Source: Nicotiana tabacum | Taxonomy: Eukaryota > Streptophyta > Magnoliopsida > Solanales > Solanaceae | Reading direction: 5' to 3' | DNA: 64,000 bases | Assembly: GCF_000715075.1 (NCBI RefSeq) | Contig: NC_134084.1 | Span: 3,908,501-3,972,500, forward strand | Translations under genes and position numbers: made by a program | Notes under the pieces: model-generated | Told to the model about the DNA's origin: nothing | The model's input: only the letters and a program-made list of their open reading frames with translations | The model's database searches: none | Shown: piece by piece, positions 57,667 through 64,000 of the stretch | Layout of the letters: every line of letters starts with the position of its first letter | How positions within the stretch are numbered: the stretch's first letter is position 1

Positions 57667-57721
<55 letters not shown>

Positions 57722-58172
57722 GTAATAAAATATTTTATCTTTTAGAAGCTAATTAACGTGTACAGATTCCCTTCCGATCGGCACTTATGTTTCAGAAGCT
57801 AATATTATATAACAAACATCTGCCCTAAAATATTAAAAAGGGTTAGGGGATGAAGCAGAAGCTTCACGAAATGGGAAAAATACAAAAGCAGGGAAGGAAA
57901 AAAATAGAAAAGAAGAAAAGAGGGGAAGAAGAAGAAAGCTTTGGACAAAGACTTTAAGAAGAAGTGGGAGTTGAAATTGAATCCTTCGGTTCAAGAGGTT
58001 AACCTTCTTCTTATCAGTTGAATTTTACTACATCTGCGCAATTTCATGTAGTACAAAAGAATTTCATATCAGTTTTTTATAAATAAATAAATAATTACTA
58101 TGGACAGTAAGGCTATAAAGGTTTGGTTTAGGTACTGATAGGTCTAATTTTGAAGGAATAAAGTATACTAAA
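57631..58172 (+). repeat. Gypsy 3' LTR, left part
   Basis: Matches the 5' LTR from about 46298 to 46840 ('aaacatctgccctaaaatat', 'aatccttcgg', 'tggacagtaaggctataaag'). Interrupted by the large insertion after CTAAA (58168-58172). Confidence 0.9.
57666..57720. repeat. (AAT)n microsatellite in the 3' LTR
   Basis: About 55 bases of AAT repeats, matching the run at 46343-46400. Confidence 0.97.
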
Positions 58173-61100
58173 TATCACACCTCCTTTTTACCTATACCCC
58201 GAGGGGTATATGACAGTTTTTTTCCAATTTAAGTGACAATCGAAACAAGATTATTTTATTTAAAATCAGAGTCGCCACTTGGGATAATTAATGGTGTCCC
58301 AAGTCACCATTTAGAATCCTGAATCGAGGAAAATATTGACTCTGTATTACAGTCAGCGAGCCAGAAATCTAGGTAAGAATTCTGTTAACCCGGGAGAAGG
58401 TGTTAGGCACTCTCGAATTCCGTGGTTCTAGCACGGTCACTTAACAATTTACACTTGGCTTAAATTATTTAATTACGTGTTTATAACCTACATGCATTTT
58501 ACCTTTACCGCTTTTAATTGCGTGATTTATTTGTACTTAAAGAATTATCGCGTTACGCATACGTATACTCGTATGGTTTGGCGTGTCAAGAGTCATGTCA
58601 CGCGTATGTGTACACAATTCACAACACTTAGTTTATTTAAGAAAAAGCTTGGTCAAAGTCGCGCAGACGCGTACCTTGATTTATTTTGAAAATCGTAAAT
58701 ATGTCACGCGAACGTGTACACAATCACGATGATTGATTTGTTAAAAACGTACCTAAAAGCATACTATCGATTTGGTTTTGAGGTAAATATATGGAAGTAA
58801 GATTTTCATGGCTCAACAGTGAGCCTTCCTTATTCTTGCATTTTAGGATTAAAATTTCAAAATTAAATACTTGCATTTTTAAGAACTAAGTTAATAGAAA
58901 ACAAAAATATTATCACACAAAGCAACAAATCTGGCTAACATAGAAAACTGAGCAAGAACATAAAAAATAAAACTTTATAGTCTTTTGATATTAAAACAAA
59001 ACTTTAAACAAGCTACCTAACGCACTTTATGAATTATATATCTTAAGAACGTAATCTTTCTTCTCCTTTTTTTTTTTTAAAAAAAATATTCCTACTTAGA
59101 AATTTTCAACTTTCATGGCTAAGCAGTTTAAAAATTGTATACTTAGAGAGGAAAGCTTTTCTTTATGTAAAGAAAACTTACTATAATCTTATAAAGAAAA
59201 TTTATTATAGTTTATGGTCTATTCACAAGGATGATTAGAAAAAGTTAACCTATTTATGACTTAGGGATACTATATATATCTTTTCCACAATTAACAATGC
59301 TTTATTATTATTAAAAATTTGGTTGAAGTTGCGCGAACGCATACCTCAAATCTTTTAAGAATTTAATTTGTAATTGTGTTACGCGAACGTATACATAATC
59401 ACAATACTAATCTAAATCGGGCCTAAAGCAAACTATGGTTATTTGATCCATAAAAAAAGCCACATCTTTGAAGGCCAGGGAAATTTCACTGAATGGCTCG
59501 CCCTGAGTTCTAAGATAAGACTAAAATTAATTAAATGAAGGTCATGCAATTGTGATTTTGGCATGGGACACATTAATTATAATATAAAAGGGTATTCAAA
59601 CTAAGCTTCGGAGGACCGTAAATTATTATATGATCTAACATGGCACACATCCAACTTATTTTAAGGAATCCAATTACTTGAACCTTAAGCGGAATTCAAA
59701 ATTTTTTATTTTTATTTTTAATGCTTAAAGGAAACGACTTGGGCCCATGACAACATTTGCATAGAAATAAAGGAAAATCCCAAGAATGGTAACTTATCTA
59801 AGAGGTTCCTCAATTCCAATTTTATGAAATTTTAGCAGAGGAGTCTAAGAGAATGAAATTTTTAGCTTATATATGCGAGTGAACAAACCACAAAATTGAT
59901 CCAACTGCCTACATGGGACACTTAACATCTTAACCTTGGAATAAACCATTGGGCTCGCGTGAAGCCCAAACCATCTCATAGCACACAAAACGACCTTTAA
60001 TAGCTGGGCTGAAACCATAGCCCAGCTTTAGTAAATGAGTCCAAATCACCTTTTAAGAAAAAGGAAATTTTTGCTGATCAACATGTTTAACAATATAATT
60101 ACAATTTCAAACAAGCCTATTCATGGTGCTAAATTTATCTAATGCAGTTCTTAATCACATTCATTTTAACACAATGATTTTAACTCCTGGAATCTAGCAA
60201 AGGACACCACAATAATCAGGATTCCCCAAGTAAAGGACAAGCCTTTGCTAATATAGATATCCCCACAAGACCATTCTGATTACATGCTTGGGCAATAATT
60301 CCAACAAATTTAACACAAAACAGGAAATGCAAACACTGATTCCATAATATAAGAGATGTATGTAACCTAGCCTGAATTTCCTATTACATTAAAGACAGAT
60401 TCCATAATCCATTTGAACCATAGTTTGATTCAACCCCATTCTAGTTCTTATACTAGCAAATTCCAGAAATTAGTACTACTGTACACTCAAAAGGCCATTT
60501 CAAGTAAGAATAAAGGCAAACACCCAAACCATATCAATTCTAAGTATTTTTGATAGCAAGTTTAACAATAACCTTAAGGACCATTTACAAACACAAAACA
60601 AACCTTAACTGCCTTCACCCTATTCTATTGGAGTTCATTCATTCTTGCCACAGTTAGTACACATTCAACTCAAACCATCACCTGAATATATAATCACCCC
60701 AGACAACTAATCATGCTATCAAAGCTCGAATGAACTACCAAATTAACAAGACCCAATACCATTCACAATACAAGTTTACTTATATTCAAACACATAATCT
60801 AGGGTCTAATTCAATTGGCAATTTATTTTCCAAGCTTTGTAACAGTCCCAAAGCTGATACAGAATGAAAAATTAACTTATTCAAACTAAGGTTAAATAAA
60901 GAACCTATTGAAAAGAGACAAATTGAAACAGTGTTGTTAAATAACTAAATGAGAGCCATGCTTTAGACCTCATTCTCATTTCATTTCTTCAAATTTACTT
61001 CACAAAAACAATAGAGTTCAGGATCATATGCCTGGAAAAGAGGATAAACAAAGAAGAAATGAGATTCAGCAAGCTCAAGCGACAACAGTACAACAAATAA

Positions 61101-63480
61101 GCCTCAGATTCAAACAACCAAGTGTTGAGATCAATCCAGAAACCAATAGAGTATTGACTTGTTCAGCAAACTTCACACCCCACTCAAAACTAAATCTAAT
61201 CCACTCCAAACACTAAAATGAACCAAAATAGATTTGACAGATTGAAAATTTGAAAATCGAAACAAGAGAGATCAATGAAACAGTAAACTAGGATTCATTT
61301 CAGGAATTCGAAATCTAAGAAATCGCCAAGGTAACTTAATGAAACAGTAATTTCTACAGCTGCCTGGTATTTTTTCAGAATTTCTCTCTATATCTATCTA
61401 TGTATGTTTCAATCTTAAAATCTCTGTCTTTTTCAATATTTTCAGAAATTCTTTCTTTCTTTCCACTCTGTATTTTTTCAGTATTTTCAGAATGTTCTCT
61501 TGTCCGTCCTCTAACACCTCTCAAGTTCAGCCTTTTTATAAGCATTCATTTTAGTGTATCCTCCATTATCAATTCACCTTTTTATTTTTAACTACCCACT
61601 AACTTAGTGCTTTCTTAATTTAAACAGCTATTGCAATCCCAATCCTACCACTATTAGAAGCTTCTTAAGTAGGTAAACACTTGAATTATACTTATATTAA
61701 TCAGTTCTTATCAACATAATTAAACAAGAAGTTAAACCAAACTATTGAACTAATCCTAATTATTCTGACTAAGTGATTAAACGAGATACAATTTCACAAT
61801 CTTAAAACAAGCTGATGTCCTAATTGTACGAAATAAATCAACAAAACCAATCATAAAGAAACAACCAGTGAATAGACATAATTTATACCATAGTACTGAT
61901 CGAATTTCAACTGAAATTGACCAAAGAAAATGAGAAGAGGGAAATGACCATTGGAATAAAATTAATCAAACAAACACAGAAACATGAAAGAACTTACCGA
62001 TTAAACTGGAAAAGCTTGGTACCCTGACTTTCCGATTCCATCGCCAAATAATGTTAGTCACTTGTTTTTTGTCAAAACAAGTGAGTAACACTATTTTGTG
62101 ATGAACTCGGCTCTAAAATTATTATCAATCTTGAGTTCAGGTTTGGCTCTTGGATTTAAGATTTGAGCATATTGGGCCCCACTCGAAGGAAACTGGTTAT
62201 GGATTAGGGAAGAGGGGAGTGAGGGGGTTCTACGGTGTGAATTTGGGGCTGATTGGGTGAGCTAGGGTTCGGGGATTTTGGGACCAGACTGCTTCGATTG
62301 AAGATTCGAGAAGTACTAGGGTGATTCGAGGGAAACTAACTACATATTGGGGACGAGGGGACATAGAGGGTCTTGGGGTGTTATTTTCAGGTGGGTAGGA
62401 GCCGGCGCCGCCACCGGAGAAAGTTAGGGCGGTGCTAGGGTTCATCCATTTGATTTGAAATTCGAGGGATTCCAGGGATATTTGAGGGATAAGGTTTGTG
62501 GATTTGGGACGGTGAGATGAAGGAGAGTTGATGGTGTTAATTTGGGGTTGTTTGGGCACCATCCACCGCCGTGGGCGATTTCCGGTGGGCGAAAGACGGT
62601 GGTGTGTCAGTTGGTCTCTGAAGAGAGACGAAGGAGGGGGGTTCCGAGAGGGGTAAGGGGTTTTGGGTATATTAAAGGGGTAATTAGATTAGGGCCGTTG
62701 GATGATGAGAATCCAACGGCCATGATTGATCCAACGAGAATCCAACAGCCATGATTGATCCTTTAATGAAACGGGGTCGTTTGGTGTAGCAACTGGGGCA
62801 GACCGGGTTGGGGAAGACGGGTTGGGTCGGGTAACGGGTGAAGCTCGGGATCGTTCGATTAAAGGAGAACGACGGTCCTGATCAAAACTTATCCAAACGA
62901 CGTTGTTTAGGTGGCAACGGGGCTGGACCGGGTTGGGGCGGGTTTCAAGTGTATTTGATTTGGGCCTGTGATTTTAAATTAAATTGGCCCAACTTCTTAT
63001 TTCCTTCTCTTTAATTCTTTTTCTTTTCTTTTCTTCCTTTTTTTCTTCAAAAAATTAAGACTAAAATCCTAAATTAAATTATAAAACCAAATCATCCTAT
63101 CAAAAATACTAATTAATTCTAAATAATAATTATTACACATAATTAATACCAAATTAGAAGAAAAATCGCAAAATTTTGACATTAAACACTAAAAATGCAA
63201 AAATACGTTATTTTTTGTGAAATTTTTTATTTTGTAAAACAACATTTTACTAAATTAACCAAAAAAATGTAAAATCAAATCCTAAGAGCAGATGCTATAT
63301 TTTATTTTCTTTTTGTATTTTTTAATGCATTAATAAAATTAAATATGCACACAAAGATATGCAAACAATCAGGAAAATCGCACAGTAATTCCTAGAATAA
63401 CACATAATTAAAGAAAAAAACACCTAATTTTGGGAATTCTTTTGGAGTAATTCGTGTGAGGCAAAAATCACGTGCTCACA
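58173..63480 (+). mobile_element. Very long solo LTR (5.3 kb), Ogre/Tat-like
   Basis: The insertion runs from TATCACACCTCC to GTGCTCACA and is flanked by CTAAA on both sides (58168-58172 and 63481-63485). The first bases are TA rather than TG, probably a G-to-A change. Phrases near the start ('tttaagtgacaatcgaaac', 'cagagtcgccacttgg', 'cgggagaaggtgttaggcac') are those I know from the long LTRs of nightshade Ogre/Tat elements. No gag or pol frame and no second copy of the ends is present inside. Small open frames at 62230-62754 have no domain. Confidence 0.8.
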
Positions 63481-64000
63481 CTAAATAGTTTGAAATTGAT
63501 AGAATTATGGATTAGTTCTATGATTAAATATAAATCCATAAATTAAGACTCAAACATGAACCCCGGTGATTTGGTGTTCTAAAATAGCTATGAATTAGCC
63601 TAAATAAGGAAATTAACATGAGATGGATATTATGTAATTATAGATTGATTAGAGGAATTTGTACGCATTGCTCGAGGTGAAGCATTTGGTATTTCGGCAC
63701 GAGTACTGTGAGTCATAATCCTACCGCAATTTGTGTTTTCATAACTTGCATGATTTATACATGATTTTTAATATGAATATGTTACCGATTATTTTAAGTT
63801 GCACGTGGGACAAGTCTTTTACTCGATATGATATCGAAATAGTTATTTGAGAAGATTACTGTTGTTTTAAATATTTTCGTTGTCACTAGATCTGTTTTAC
63901 CGTTACTTGAATTTACTGTTATCGAAAAGAAATTATATGATTTGGTAAGAACCGAAATGCCTTATATTGTTTTAAAATATTTTCTATGAGTATATATGAA
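63481..64000 (+). repeat. Gypsy 3' LTR, continued past the window
   Basis: Resumes exactly where 58172 stopped (CTAAA duplicated) and matches 46840-47360 ('gatagaattatgga', 'attaagactcaaacatgaac'). About 950 more bases are expected beyond the window edge. Confidence 0.92.

Larger units (their letters stand above)
46298..64000 (+). mobile_element. Chromodomain Gypsy retrotransposon (Tekay/Del-like), runs off the window
   Basis: The 5' LTR (46298-48311), a tRNA-Met primer site, gag, protease, reverse transcriptase, RNase H, integrase, a C-terminal chromodomain, a purine tract, and a 3' LTR that starts at 57631 and continues past 64000. The order and chromodomain mark it as a chromovirus. It is dead: stops and shifts occur throughout gag and pol. 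Three later insertions lie in it (48696-50221, 54569-57398 and 58173-63480). It landed in the DUF1985 gene. The two LTRs differ by roughly 5% in the stretches I compared by eye. Confidence 0.93.

Noticed and set aside
61028..61591. Short ORFs inside the long LTR
   Set aside because: No domains, low complexity, and located in non-coding LTR sequence.
62230..62754. Pro/Arg-rich ORFs near the end of the 5.3-kb LTR
   Set aside because: GC-richer patch within an LTR, no domain, and frames open on both strands at once.

Overview
The window is nuclear DNA of a dicot plant, most likely a member of the nightshade family and possibly Nicotiana. The reasons are AT-rich intergenic DNA, GT-AG introns, TS/Au-type tRNA-derived SINEs, RTE-clade LINEs ending in TTG repeats, a chromodomain Gypsy element, and a very long solo LTR of the Ogre/Tat kind. 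The organism is inferred from repeat types I recognise, not from a database search.

Only two genes look intact. The first (19817-23586, + strand, three exons) encodes a 1180-residue leucine-rich-repeat receptor kinase of the LRR-XII kind (the group of FLS2, EFR and Xa21). It has a signal peptide, LRRs, one membrane span and a non-RD kinase. The second (37610-41128, + strand, seven exons) encodes a protein with four ACT domains, like ACR8.

Positions 544-4547 hold a second copy of the receptor kinase gene, broken by two frameshifts and carrying an extra intron and a SINE in another intron. The two kinase copies and their 3' flanks form a tandem duplication. The spacer after copy 1 has been swollen by nested transposons: a long-inverted-repeat element contains an RTE LINE, which contains a Copia element with 164-bp LTRs and an AAGAC target duplication. 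Both copies are followed by an orphan second copy of the last kinase exon, a relic of an older array.

From 14 to 19 kb lie a TRIM element inside a transit-peptide-like ORF, a 5'-truncated RTE LINE split by a hAT element, and a short RTE tail with a 15-bp target duplication. From 24 to 37 kb there is no active gene. This stretch holds MITEs, an L1-type LINE on the minus strand inside a Tourist-like MITE, SINE fragments, local duplications and microsatellites.

The ACR8-like gene carries a SINE in intron 1, more SINE sequence upstream, and a tandem duplication that spans its stop codon. From 44.6 kb to the end is a stack of nested elements. A DUF1985 gene, of the type carried by Mutator-like elements, is interrupted by a chromodomain Gypsy element (46298 to beyond 64000). 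That element holds three later insertions, all apparently solo LTRs: 1.5 kb at 48696, about 2.8 kb at 54569, and 5.3 kb at 58173 inside its own 3' LTR.

I found no CRISPR, operon, rRNA or convincing tRNA gene, and no sign of a new multi-gene system. The interest is in receptor-gene turnover and in the exactly readable insertion history.
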